Below, piece by piece: positions 13,095 to 26,159 of a DNA stretch of 64,000 nucleotides; the stretch's first letter is position 1; every line of letters begins with the position of its first letter. The DNA comes from Oxytricha trifallax (taxonomy: Eukaryota; Ciliophora; Spirotrichea; Sporadotrichida; Oxytrichidae), in the NCBI GenBank assembly GCA_000711775.1, contig ARYC01017246.1, positions 124,001 to 188,000 of the forward strand, written 5' to 3'. Below the pieces are notes generated by a model, which saw only the letters and a list, made by a program, of their open reading frames with translations, searched no databases and was not told the DNA's origin. A program made the position numbers and the translations under genes.

Positions 13095-14278
13095 ATGAAT
13101 AAAAATTGTAAAACTATGGTATATTCATTTTTACCTTATGATTTTATAATAAGATAAATTGCAAAACTTTCCAAACAAGAAAGAAATCTTTGCTAATATA
13201 TTTAATATCAAACTTCAAATTTAAATTATACTTCTATAAATGTAAAACATTTAGATTTAGATAATTCTTCATTAAGATTTTTGATTTAAATATCAAAAAA
13301 ATAAAGCTAGTTTTTTAGGAAATAACATCTATTGATGATCTAATATATACAATACACTAGAGTCTCAGCACGATTAAGCATGAGAATTTTCTTGATAAAA
13401 TAATAGAAATTGAATTCAATAAATGCGAGATAGATAACTCATATATAAATGATATTTTTCAGCTGGAGTTATTAAATATATTTGAATCTTTTGAATATAA
13501 AAATTCTTTATCATTGATATTTTCTTATTTTGGGGAGTGTGAACTTTTGCAATTATTCCGACACGCTCAAAATGTTAAAGTTATAAAAATCAATTCTGAA
13601 TAAAATTACAAAAAATTATTCAAAAACTACGGTAATATATAAGAATTGTATTTATCTCATCCTAAGGAAGAAAGAAAATAATAAATAATACTTAAAAAAT
13701 CACCTTCACAATCATAAAGGGCCTATAGATAATATGGAGGTGGTTGTCGATTTAGAAGGGAAATGAAATTAATATGCTGTCTCTATTAATTCCAGAAAAT
13801 TTTTAGACAAAATTATATTTCTTAGGTGAGAGCAGAAGTTTTCAATTACAATGAACTGAGTGACATATTAATTGACTAAAATTATGATAAAAATTTCAAA
13901 TAATAGTTGCGAAAGAAACCTCAAATCAAGTTTATATTGAAGTTTGATCTATTGCTCTAAAATCTAATTGAAGTTTACAAGCTTTTTAAGAAAAGGAAAA
14001 CAATTTTGTAATTATTTGTTGATAACTTATCATATTTAAGGGAAATGTAACCTAGGGAAGTTAATTATTTGGCTCATCTAAATAACATAAAAGAATATGA
14101 TGTTTGGAACATGATACAAACAATTACAAATAAATTGAAAATTCATGTACATTATAAGGAAATTAATTAAGATGGATACAAGTACTAGCTAGTTATTGAA
14201 AAGACAGAAGAAAGAATTATTCAAATAAATTTCAAAAGACTTACAACGAATTTTAAAAGCATTTTGATTGGGGAATGA
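13095..14278 (+). pseudogene. F-box/LRR-like family, subgroup D, frameshifted
   Basis: Starts MNKNCKTMVYSFLPYDFII and continues with AKLSKQERNLC, a very clear subgroup-D N-terminus. A frameshift falls between about 13,280 and 13,400. After it the frame resumes with DKIIEIEFNKC and is open to TGA at 14276-14278. The region after the shift aligns with the copies at 26,160 and 42,652. A complete C-terminus and a single lesion suggest a fairly young pseudogene, or a small insertion I could not delimit. Confidence 0.6.
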
Positions 14279-14500
14279 AATATAAGTATATATACATAAA
14301 AATAAATAATTTATTATAAAAAATTTTTATTTTTTAATTATATTACATTTATTATTAATTTTTAATAATAATAATTAAAAAAGTGAATATTGAATTTTAT
14401 TAAAAATGGTAAAGTTAAATTTTATTCATTAAATTAAAGATTTAAAATTTGTCAATAAATATCAGCTGAAAATTTGGTTTAATAAAAATAATTTTAAAAA

Positions 14501-15574
14501 ATGAAATTACCTATAAACTTAGAATTGGGCATATATAGCTTTTTGAGTAAATTTAAAATATTCACTGACATCTACAAACTTTCATAAAAGCATAGACTAC
14601 AGACAAATTATATTTTCAAATAATGTGATCATAATGACAACTTAATTATAGTATGTACCAAAAAATTAATCGGGAAATCTTAAGAGATCGTAAACATTGT
14701 ATACTACTTTGACCAAGTATATTTGAAGTTTTAAGAAGTCCAAATCAATGAGAACTTACTCAACTTTATTGCTCTTTTCGAATGTTTACAATCCTATAAT
14801 ATAGTAAATAATATCAGTGATATATATTTCTTTAACTGCTAAACTGAGATAACTAGAGAGTAATCAAAATATTGCCAATATTTCATGCAAAACCTTTAAA
14901 ATGGATCAAGTTTCAATGGATTTTTAGACATTTTTAATGTAAAAGATAAGCAAAATAGATTTTTGATATAATTATTTCGAAATGCACATGAAATAAGGAC
15001 GAATCACTTTGATATAGTATTTAATATCAATTATTTTTAATCTTGGTAAAAAATATGTTTACATGCAGATGATAATTAATACATTCACTACCCACTATTT
15101 TAAAGCTTTAATGACAATATGATTGAAGATGAATCATAAAATCCAAAAATTAAACTTACATTAATAATGGAGAATTTTAATCAAATTAAGAAAATGCTCA
15201 AACATCAGTAAGCAGAGAATTTAAATTATTTTTTCAAGAAATTAAAGATGTCTTTTAAATAACTAAAGTTATCTTAAATCATTAAATGCTTCAAATTAAT
15301 GAGTTAATCTCATTATATAGCAATTAATGTAAAAAATATCCTAATCAATAAGAAAGTTGTTGAAAAAGTTTAGGAAAATTTAGATTAAGAAAATTATAAT
15401 AAAGAGAAATTGGTAGAATATATAATTAAATTAATAAATTAAGAAAATACTAGGGGAAGCCGAGTTAACATACATTAGAAGCAGAAAGGAGAAAATAAGT
15501 AAAAAATTGTGATTTATTAACAATTTGAAGAGAAAAAACTCACTATAAGTTTTAAGAAAATCTAGCTAGAATGA
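14501..15574 (+). CDS. F-box/LRR-like family protein, subgroup F, intact (357 aa)
   Basis: ATG at 14501 to TGA at 15572-15574 is open throughout with many TAA/TAG read as Gln. The N-terminus, MKLPINLELGIYSFLSKF and then IYKLSQKHRL, is the best F-box match in the window: Leu-Pro near the start, a helix ending in SFL, then KLS-x2-HR. The body is Asn/Ile/Phe-rich and lacks obvious catalytic motifs. The C-terminal third is lysine- and glutamine-rich. It lies 222 bp after the subgroup-D copy on the same strand. Its sisters are at 56,315 (intact) and 58,076 (broken). A protein-interaction role is inferred from the fold resemblance only. Confidence 0.75.
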
Positions 15575-17654
15575 TGACTAAAATTACTATTTAACATTTT
15601 TAATAAATCTATATTTTATGCCTGTATTATTATTTACTAAAAATATAAAAAAATTACATTATTATTTAAAAAGTGTTTTAAATATATAAAATATAAGTTC
15701 TTTAGCTATTGAGGTAATTGTTTCAAATATATAATTCTCACAATAAATTATATTTTGTAATATAATATATTTGAGATTACTATATTGATGAATCAATAAT
15801 TTCAGATATTGTATGTTAAATTCATTATACTATTAAAGTTAAAAGAATATAATAAAGATACATAAGAATTGTTATTCCAATATATTAAGTCGAGTGGTAA
15901 TTGTTTAGACATATTTAAAATTAATTAGAATTATTTATAATTATTCAAATATTTATTCAGTTTTTTTTGTACAAAATTTAAATTTAATAATAAATTTGCT
16001 TTGCTGATTCAATAATTTAGATCCTGTATATTTTAATATAAAATCTAAATTAACTAGAAAAATTGCTGAACTCTATTGTATATTCTTATTTAACAGTAAA
16101 TAAAATTGTAAGATCGATCGATCGCAGAATTATCGTTTTATAATAATTAACCTTTGATTGTTTATTCAATATCAAATTTAAGAAACAAGTCTATATCAAT
16201 TAATGTTTAAAATTTTGTAGGCAAAGTTATAAAGTTAATTTTTAGTTTTTAATTTCAAAGTATAAATGTAATCATGCTTCTAACAAATGATAATCCTTTT
16301 AGTTAAAATTAATAAATTGTTTGAAAATATTAATTTAAGAAATTTTTTAATTCAATATTATATTGTGTGTGAATATTTTAAAATTAAGAATTATTCAAAG
16401 TTAATATAAAACAAAAATTTAATATACAATTATAAATCAAAGATTAAACAGAGAGATTATTCAAGATGAGCACACTTAGAATTTAAGTAAGTATTTTATC
16501 TATTGCATTATCTTATTTTATATTATATTATATTATATTATATTATTCTACTTAAAATTCCTTCAAAAAAGGAGTGTTAATTGTGAATATTTGCCTATTA
16601 TTATTTTATTTTAATTTTTATTGTAAAGTTACATAACACCCTTAAATGGAATCTACTATTAACTAAAATGCGATGTTTTTCACCACATAACCTAACTCAC
16701 TAATCTCACTATTCAATATTATAAAACTCAATAGACATCCTGTGTGACAACTTCCCTAAAATAGAACAAATATTTAAAATCTAATAAAAATATATTATAT
16801 GTAAACATTATGTATACACAGTTAGTACTTTAAATAAAATTTATGTTCAGTTTTTTAATCATATTGCCATTTTTAAATAACTAATTACAATTATATTAAT
16901 ATCTAGCGATTTCTTGTCTATTAAATTTTAATTTAAAAATTATATTTCCTAATATTTTGTATTTTATCAATAGTGTAGATATCATTTGAATTTTATAATC
17001 TAATTCTTATGTATTGGTATTTGTATCATTCATAGGTAATTTAATTTTAAGTGTATCAATAAAATCTCAAAAGAAATTTATATTTATAAAGTCTTATGTA
17101 GTTCTTCTTTAAGAATGGCAATTATAAGATTGATTCCTATTATACTTACAGAGAAATATGAAAATATTTAAATTCTAAATCTTGCACTATATGTGTTTAT
17201 GAGTAAAAACATGTTAAAATTATTGAATATTAATTAATTTATTTTATTATTTAATTAAAATATTTTTGCCTAAAAAAAGAAAAGTACTCAATTGATTTTA
17301 CTATACTTTAATTTTTAAAGAATGACAAATTTATTTTTAATTATCATGAAGAATATTTTTTCAATATAAGATTATAACTTATCAATATTCAATTTATATA
17401 ATAGTATTAAGATTGTTAAAATTAGATAAATATTTTAATTTCAATTAAATTATAAATGTAATGATAAAAGTTTTTAATATAAAATCGCCAGAAGATATTT
17501 AATTGGTTGACTAAAACAATACAATCTTTATAAAAAATTAAATAGATTCTATTATATTTTGCATTTAATGTTTTGTTAATTAAATGAGATCTTAAAGAAA
17601 GAAATTAGTAATAAATTGATTTAATTAATTAATTACTTATGATAATTATAGGAT
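15575..17654. other. AT-rich 2-kb spacer with simple repeats
   Basis: No gene recognised. It contains GATCGATCGATCG near 16,114 and a (TATTA)n run at 16,515-16,546. The downstream ends of two convergent genes face it. Confidence 0.4.
16515..16546. repeat. (TATTA)n simple repeat
   Basis: About six perfect TATTA units in AT-rich intergenic DNA. Confidence 0.85.
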
Positions 17655-19158
17655 TCAAATAAATTAAAACTTAAGCTTCTAGTCACCTTTTATAAGCCAT
17701 ACACTTGAATGATTTATTTATGAAAATATAATTGATTGAACCATATATTAGTTTCTAAATAAAACTTAAACATTTTTAAAACAACGAAATTAGTTTTCAA
17801 TTTTTAATTGAATGCAGTTTGAAATTAAGGTAAAATCTAAAGTTGGAGTTAAATTATCTAATAAATCTTCAAAATCTTTTTCATATGAATAAGGTCGATA
17901 AATGATTGTTAATTTTTTTAATTTATAATTTTATAGTGTTTTCAACATATCTATTATACTTTGAAATTTGAAAAATGTAATTTTTAAGTCAAGAGATTCT
18001 AATTTAAAGTAATTAAGCATTGATGGTCCAAAAGTAGAGTGTAAAGTAAAATTTTAATTAAAAATTCCTTCATTATATTTAATATCTTTGTCTTTATTCC
18101 ATATCAATTGCTCTAGGCATTTTAGTCGAGAGAAACATTTTACAACTTTTGAACTTATTAAACAATTCACAAATTCTAATTTAAGAATGTTTTATAAGAA
18201 AATAAATGGACTTATATTGACTATTAAAGTGTTTTAATAGTTAAGATACTCTACACTATTGTCAAATTATATATTTTAATAGTTCATGAATTAATATTAC
18301 CAAGACATTATTTCTTCTTTGGTAAATTCATAATGCTCTTATTTAATAGATTTGAAAATAACATTTTTGAATATGAAATTTGCTTCTTCACAAAGAGATT
18401 GCTTACTAGATTATTCTTGATTTATAGTTAGAGTATGAAGGTTTAATAAAAGTTTATTCTTATTTTCCCAATCTAATAGAGATTATATGATTCTTTAATT
18501 TTGATTGTAAAGTTCTAACGATATTTATATGTTACCAAATTTTAAAGGCAAATTTTCTATAAAGTATTCATAGTATTTTTCAACTTCTTAACATAAGTTT
18601 TTAGGAATAATTAATTTAATTTTATCAGTAAAATTAAATATTCTCTCATAATTAAGTTTAAGACTTGGAATTTTAGAGAAAGATATTTTAAATTCAAATT
18701 TTCAATTATTATTGGTAAAATCTAATCGATTTGAAATTAAGCTTAATAAAATAATTGAACTATTGGGAAATAGTACTTTTAATAAATTTTATAATATTCG
18801 ATTGTTGACTCAAAGTAAATGACAATTTATTATAAAATGAATCTGCGAGTTAGGATGCTCTGTTAAATAAACTTCCAATTCCAATAAATCACTGTCACTA
18901 ATATAAAGTAATCTCTATTAAAATTTATATATAAAATGGACAAAATTTTCTGGTAAAGCCTAAAACTAATTGGGAATGTGAGTTGGTTGTAAATTTAAAT
19001 TTATCAAAAATTAATTTTATTTCCAAAATAGTATTGTGGCTGTTAAGTTAAAAAGTTAGATTCAATTCGATATTTGATAAACATTAAATTTTTTAAAATA
19101 TAAAATGTGGATTTAAGAATTCGTAGATAATATATCTTTAATTTTTATATAACTTCAT
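17655..19158 (-). pseudogene. F-box/LRR-like family, subgroup B, frameshifted
   Basis: ATG at 19158 gives MKLYKNQRYIIYEFLNPHF and then LSNIELN, matching subgroup B. The frame is lost after about 95 codons at a frameshift near 18,900 and later resumes. The middle contains LKKLTIIYRPYSYEKDFED, nearly the same as NLTLNYRPYKYEQNFED of the copy at 29,902-31,918. The end, SSVWLIKGDQKLKF then TGA at 17655-17657, matches the subgroup-B C-terminus. It is about 300 bp longer than the 402-codon sister at 11,403, so it may also hold a small insert. Confidence 0.6.
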
Positions 19159-20269
19159 TAATGCTACTTTATATTTATATTTTTAATATTATATAAATTC
19201 AATATAAAATATCTAATATTAACATTTTATATTTATAATAATATTTAAATAAGTTAAATTTAATATTTATATTATTCAAAGTCTATAAGCCTTGTAATTT
19301 TAATTAAATAACAAATTAAATCCATAATAGATTATAAGTCTATTGTATTAAGATAGGTTATTTCAATAATAAAAATAATACTAAGTTTTTGTCCCTATTT
19401 CATTAATATTTTTTTAAGATAATTAGCTGTAAAGAAAAACAATCTAATTATTTAATAATTTTATAAGGATAATTAAGGAAAAAATAATAAATTTTAATTT
19501 GAAGCTGTTTATAAACGAAAATGGATTTAAATCAATTTATTAACAATTTTAAAATTTATTTTTATGATAAAATTTAATTCAGAAAAATATGTTTTTATTG
19601 AACAATTAATTTTAATAAAAAAATATTGAATATGTAACTTCTTAAAAGATATGTATTTTTGTAAAATTATTTTTAATAATCAAAAAATCTAATTTTTATA
19701 ATTTATTTAAATATTTATTAAAATTAAATTAAGCTAAGACTTTATAGATTTTATAAATTTATCATAAGATCAAATAAAATATTTATTGTGGAAATAAATT
19801 TAATTTGTAAAATTAATTTATTTATTATAATTACAAATAGTAGCATTTACAATGGATCAATTCAAACAATTTCAGACACAATCGATAAAAAATTCTAAAT
19901 TGAATGACCTTTATTATTGGAGTTACTATTTTATTTATCCCTGGAGTAAGATAGATTCAATTTAATGTTAGATTATATTTAAATTAATTCAGACTGTTTA
20001 GTTAAAGTCGAGTTATCTCACTATAGTGATGAGATTAAATAGTACTTCCAATAATAAAGCTCATTTAATTTTGAATTTTCTATCGAATGAGCTCAAATAC
20101 CTTTAAATTGGTTAATTAAAACTACCACTATTATGAATTATAATAAATAAATTAATTTAACAAATACAAATGTATTTCTACAATATTAATAAAATTAAAT
20201 ATTTAGACAAAAATTAGAAATTAAATAACATAAATTAAAAAGTTCTTACTATAAATAATATAATTAAAA
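19159..20269. other. AT-rich intergenic region between divergent family copies
   Basis: Separates the minus-strand copy starting at 19158 from the plus-strand copy starting at 20270, so any promoters for both would lie here. No specific motif could be identified in the uniform AT-rich sequence. Confidence 0.4.
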
Positions 20270-21556
20270 ATGTTAAATAAAAATTGCAGACTGATAATCC
20301 ATTCTTTCTTACCAATCAATGAACAATTTAGAGTAATTTCAAAATTATCTAAAACAGAGAGAAGCCTCGTTGAAAATATTAAAGTTTACTCATAAAATAC
20401 AAGTGATTATTTAATAATAGTCCATAAGATACCCATTGTTCCAATTGATTAAGCTAACCTAAAATATATTTATAACTTTTCAAAGAAATATTGTTTTTGC
20501 TTGGATAAATTGATATTTGATTAAGAGTTTACGCAATTTAAAATATTTTTATAAAATATGCCAATTGAATAAAATGATATTCATCTCTAATTCAAACTTA
20601 ATACCATGAGCTCCGAAATTATAGAGATTCTTAATGAGAGACAAAAATAAAATTAATACTAAATATAAATAGATTTACTTTAATTTAGAAAGTTAAAACT
20701 AGATTAATCAGTCAATATCTTTAATTTAAGAAAAACCAAGCATCTTTTATTTGAGAATTGTTAAATTTAAAATTAAGAAATTAAATTATTCCCTAGAACT
20801 CGTTGTATTTAATTAATAAACATTAAGCATTATAACATTGAGAAGAATTATATATATTAATAAGAAGTTAAAACACTAACATTCAAAAATACAGTTGTAG
20901 CAGATTGCATATTATTTTCAATGATTGACAGCTTAGAGATAATAGAAATAGAGAATTCTTATTTAAGCGAAATTGCAATTTATTATTTTTCACAATAAAG
21001 CAGTATAAAAAAATTAATCATGAAGGATATACCCAGTTGAGATTAATTTGTAGGAATTAAAGACTTAACATTAATTCGTGCACTCAGATTGCAAGAATTT
21101 AGCATTAGCGGTCAAATAAATTAATTCATCAATCTTGAGGAAATAATTGTAAATGAGACAAACAGTAGTTTTATTTACTTTCATTAAAATCTTTAACTTC
21201 CCTATCTAAAGAAATTTACAGCCAGGTATAATAAAAAATTGATTTTAAATGAAATCCTATAACACCTTAGTGAAGTAGTTTAAACTATCATAGAAATTGA
21301 AGTTTACACTCTTATCTTATTCAACAAAAGCGACGAGTAATTTGGAATTACTAAGAACGAGGCTATGAATGATCCATAGTAATCATTAGCTCAAATAGGA
21401 AGCTACTTTGACTTAGATATCATATAAGATCATAATTTAAGAGTCAACGAAGTAGCAAAATATCTCATAATTAATAATGAGTCTAATTTGTGCCATACAA
21501 TAAGCGTTATGAAAAGTATTGGACAGGAAAGTTTAATATTAAATTATGAAAATTGA
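20270..21556 (+). pseudogene. F-box/LRR-like family, subgroup C, single internal TGA
   Basis: ATG at 20270 to TGA at 21554-21556 is 429 codons in one frame, broken only by TGA at 21038-21040. The paralogue at 22,429 has GGA at that position, so one base change explains it. The N-terminus is MLNKNCRLIIHSFLPINEQF with SKLSKTERSL. The body carries a conserved block near residue 215 (FKNTVVADCILFS) and a C-terminal GQES that is also present in the next copy. It is closely similar to the intact gene at 54,125. The adjacent copy at 22,429 is a tandem duplicate. Confidence 0.7.
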
Positions 21557-22428
21557 GTTTAAAAAAAGTTAATTTATAATTTTCTTTTATTAATTATTTA
21601 GAGTTTGCACTAAATTTTATCATTAGTTTCCTTTATATTTTAAATGTTCATTATTCTTTTATTTTAATTTCAAATTTTAGATACAGTATACAAATATTAT
21701 TTTCTTAGAACTAACTTAAAAAAATAAAATGTGTCTGAATTTATAATTACTATTTAAGCCAATGAAGTTGGATTCCTATAAGAAATCACAAGTTAGCTAT
21801 TTATATGTTAATTAAGGAATTAAAAACCTGTAATGTATATAGATTAACTTAGTAAACAATATTTTTTAGTAATTCATTTATTGTATATGAATACATTTGA
21901 AATTGGGAAATTAATTTTAATTCATTAAAAATAGTAAAAATATTGGCAGTTCTCTTATATAGAACTTAAAATTAGCTCGGGGCGAAATAACTCCAATTTA
22001 ATATGAAAGTAAGACTCATTTTGCAGAAGCTTTTTCACACTATTCTCGTGATAATTATCATTTAATGATTTATAATGATAAATAAATATAATAAATTTAA
22101 TTTTATTATATAAGGTGTTTAGAAATACTTTAAATTGATTTAGTTGATTAATTAATAGTTTTAAAATCTAAAAGTGTTAAATTAATTTATTTTTAACTTT
22201 ATTTTTAATAAAAATAGTATTTAAGATATATTTTCTTTAAATGTGAGTATTTTTTGTGATATACTATTTATATCAATTAATTAGACAAAATTATTTTTCA
22301 AAAAACTTTTTTTAAAAAATAAATTTTAAAATTTAAATATAAAAATGATTAATTTAAATATTTAAACTAGAAATAAAAAATCTATTACATTTAATCTATA
22401 ATATTTTACTTATATTTATAAATAAAAA

Positions 22429-23722
22429 ATGTTAAATAAAAATTGTAGATTATTAATTTATACTTTCTTACCAATTAATGCCCAATTTTAAGCAATTTCA
22501 AAATTATCTATCTGTGAGAGAAGCCTAGCTGAAAATATTAAATTTCATTCAGAAAACCAAATGATTATTTAGAAATAAAACATAATATACCAATATTCCA
22601 TTTCATGAAACTGACCTAAAGTATTTTTATAACTTTTCAAAGAAATATTTTTTTTGCATGGAAAAGGTGGAGTTTGATTTAGAGTTCAATCAATTTAAAA
22701 TTCTATTATAAAATTTGCCAATTAAATAGAATGAAATTCATTTTCAATTCAAACTTAACACTATGAGCTGAAAGATACTTGAGATTATTGATTAGAGACA
22801 AAAGTAAATTTAATTTTAAATATCAATAGATCATCTTTCATTTAGAAAGTAAATAATAGATGATGAATAAGTTAATATCTTTAATTTAAAAAGAATAAAA
22901 AATCTTTGTTTTAAGGATTGTTAAATTTAAACTCAATCGTCTAAATAGTTTCCTTTAAATCTCAGTGAATAATAATTGCAAAATAAATTTATTAATATTG
23001 AAAAGAAGTATACAGAGTTATAAGAAGTTAAGACACTAACTTTTATAAAAACAGTTGTTGCAGATTACATATTATTCTCAAGGATTAATAATTTGGAGAT
23101 TATTGAAATAGAGAATTCTTATTTAAGCGATATTGCTATAGATTTTCTTTCATCATAGAAAAGTATTAAAAAATTAATCATCAAGGGTTAACCTGGTGGA
23201 AATTATGGTAGAGGGATATAAGAAATTTCATTAATTGAAGCACTTGGACTAAAAGAGTTTAGCAACACGAGTCAAATTAACAAATTTTAGAATCTTGAAG
23301 AAATCAATTTAAATGAGATGAACAATTCAAATCTTATTTGCTTTCTTAAAGATCTAGAGCTTCCCAATTTAAAGAAAATCACAGCGAGGTATAATTATAA
23401 ATTGACATTTAATGAAATATTAGAGCATCTTAGTGAAGTTTCTTAAACCATCATTGAAATTGAAGTTTATAAGTTGATCCTATTCAACTATGTAGACGAG
23501 TAAGATGGAATTTCTATGATTGATGCTACAAATGCTTCATAGTAATCATTAAATGAAATAGGAAGCTAACTTGGTTTAGATATCATATAAGATAATTGTA
23601 ATTTAAGAATCAACGAAACTGCAAAGTTTCTTATAATTAGTAATGACTATAATTTATGTCATTCAATAAGCGTTATGAAAAGTATGGGACAGGAAAGTTT
23701 AAAATTAAATTATGAATATTGA
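22429..23722 (+). pseudogene. F-box/LRR-like family, subgroup C, frameshifted tandem duplicate
   Basis: Starts MLNKNCRLLIYTFLPINAQF with SKLSICERSL and ends GQESLKLNYEY then TGA at 23720-23722. It is close to the copy at 20,270 along its whole length. At least two compensating frameshifts are visible between about 22,555 and 22,620 by comparison with that copy, and the overall length is not a multiple of three. The retroelement at 23,752 begins 30 bp past its stop. Confidence 0.7.
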
Positions 23723-23751
23723 CAATTTTATAAATAGCTTATCTTAAAATT

Positions 23752-25320
23752 TTAATAATAATAATAATTTGATCACATTGAGGTCTCTGGGGACCCCCGA
23801 TCAATAAGCAATAAAGCATATAAGGGTCAAGCCCTTTTAATATTATTTAAATCATCTGATCTGTTCAATCTCTCTGGTTGTCTCATCAATAATATATTTT
23901 AATTAATTTCTTGAAAAATTAACTCAATATAATCTGTTCTTGTGAGCCCACAACTGTCTTAAATATACTCTTTCTCTGTAAAAGTTGAGTACATGTTTCT
24001 CAATTTCTCTTTCTTCTTCTTCGCTATCAATGGAGCTTACTCCATCATAAACTCCGAACTCAATATATTCTTGGAGTTCTTACATAGTCTCATCAAAAGC
24101 TCTCAGAGTTCTGTAGCTATTTTCCATGCAATCTGTTAGATTGCAGATTGGACACCATTTCCCATTGATTTTCAAATCATATAAACCCACTTCCTGAAAC
24201 ATCTTTAATTAAATTTTATTATTTTATAGTATAAAAGTCCCAAATCTTTTATATGTCAATAAATAATCTTCTTTAATTATATTGGATAATATCTAGATTT
24301 TAGGTATAAATCTATGGGGTTTAGGGATTTAGGGGTTTTCAAAAGTTTCTCTGGCTTTGGGCCAGAGTTTATTGTTAAAGTAATGTAGTTTGTATAGCAG
24401 TAGCCTTTGTGTGTTGGTGTCTACTCCCTTGTAAGTATATTGTTAGTTGATATAGTTATTAATTTTAGTATTAAATATCATGATAATATTTGGGTGATTC
24501 CCATCATATCTTTGGGTCAACTAAGTTTTGAAAATACTTGGGTGATTCTCTAATAGATTTCTGATGTTCATTTCCCTATTTAGTATTCAAATAATAGGTT
24601 TGTTGTTTATGACGTATTAGAGTATTTTTGGGAGTGATTCCTTTTAAAACATATCTTTGTGTATTCTTCTTTGAGTAAGGGGAAGAAAGATGGTAAGTAG
24701 TAGTTTATTTAGATTTCTGATCTGTTTATCTTTGTGAGGAATCTTATTGTGAGGAGATTTGTGTAGTTTTATGAGGTTTTTATTTTGTGACAGTGTTGAT
24801 ATTTTTAGAAGTTTGTTTAGTTGTTAGTAGCACTGGTCAAGAGATGTTTAAAACTATATGACTGGTTTTATTCGGTCAGGCCTCATACCTAGTTGAATTG
24901 AAAAATGTCATCATGAACAGAGAGTGGACTTTTTGGGGTTGGGGTGGAGCTAGGTGAGTGAGCTAATTGGACGTAAGCTCACTATTTTTGTTGTTGTTAT
25001 ATAGCTAGACTCTAGGTAATCAATTCGAAAATTAAGAAAACCTAATCTTGAGTGAGTGCTCCGGTTGTGCTAGGGTTGTGTTTAGTACCTAGCTTGGTTG
25101 GAACGGGTGCTAAAAGAATGTACTGACTTAAGGGTGTCAAATCTGACATACTCGATGATTAGTGGCCACTCCTGAGTATGTGTGTACTTCTTTGTTAAAA
25201 CACACCTCTGGATCCTACGATCCAGCTGGGGGAAGTTCGCTTTTCGGACTAGTGAGGCGGATACCCTGCCTCTTGGTTAGAACGGTTCGACTGTCCCTCC
25301 TAGTTCCAGCCTATTTTACT
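23752..25320 (-). mobile_element. 5'-truncated or non-autonomous retroelement, minus orientation, with (TAA)n tail
   Basis: The minus strand runs from a GC-richer 5' part (about 25,320 to 24,850, with inverted repeats such as CTGGATC/GGATCCAG) through a broken reading frame to a 3' end shared with 2737-2810, and finishes in a (TAA)n run at 23,752-23,768. A conserved 3' end, simple-repeat tail and truncation are the usual signature of a LINE-like element. I see no reverse transcriptase motif, so it may be a short or non-autonomous derivative. Confidence 0.6.
23924..24836 (-). pseudogene. Retroelement reading frame, broken
   Basis: Two overlapping open segments on the minus strand, 24836-24504 (111 codons, Gln/Thr/Ser/Lys-rich) and 24586-23924 (221 codons), join by a frameshift near 24,505-24,586. 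The second has a Cys pair in GKWCPICNLTDCMENSY, reminiscent of zinc-knuckle residues near LINE C-termini, followed by an acidic run and the end LRQLWAHKNRLY. Many Gln residues are encoded by TAA/TAG. Whether it is ORF1 or the end of a polymerase ORF cannot be decided from the sequence. Confidence 0.5.
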
Positions 25321-25329
25321 TAACTTTTT

Positions 25330-26159
25330 AAGTTAATAATCTTAAAATTTTAATAAATTAAAGCATATAACTAATTTCATTGTTATTCTTCTTTTAAATT
25401 TAATCATACAATTCTTCTAAATATAAATGATAAAAACTTAATAAAATTAACACAAAAACAAAACTAAGTGTAATTTTAGTATAACTAGATTTAAGAATAA
25501 TATTGAAAATTTTAAAATATAAAAATCATTAATATTTACTTTAAATCACTTACTTTAATCAAATTTCTTAATATTAAAATTTAATAAACAAAATTTTATA
25601 TTTCAAAAATGTTTATAAAACTAATCTTATTTTTTAATAGAAATAAAGTATCTTTTCACAAGATTCATTAAAAAAATAAGGCATAAAAATTTGTTTTTTA
25701 TCCGGGATTTAAAAATTTTAAGTAAATTAAGTGCAAATATATATTATTGTATGATAAATTAAATTATAAAAGACTATATGCAAATTAAATGCTGACATAA
25801 TAATAATAACTATAATGAAATTAATTGTATTTAATCATAACTTATTAAACAAATATATTTTAATTAGTTATGATAAATGAATATTTAATTAAATTATAAC
25901 AATATTCAATTAAATTATAACAATAATCGAGGTTGTTAGACTTAAAGTTATTATAATTTGAAGACTTTAAGGCTAGAAAAATTTTATTTTTAAGATAAAT
26001 AAAATATTTTTTTAGAAATATGTTTTTATTTAGTATTAATTAGAATTATTTGAGATTACTTAGTTAACACATGAATATTTTGATACAAATATTAAATTTT
26101 AATTAATATATTAATTATAAATTTCTAAGAAATTATAATTAATTATTTTTAAAATAAGC
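25330..26159. other. AT-rich spacer
   Basis: Region between the 5' end of the minus-strand retroelement and the family copy at 26,160. Nothing recognisable. Confidence 0.4.

Noticed and set aside
25200-25320. Possible tRNA (GGTTCGAC motif)
   Set aside because: T-stem and acceptor do not pair; the region is better explained as the structured 5' part of the minus-strand retroelement.
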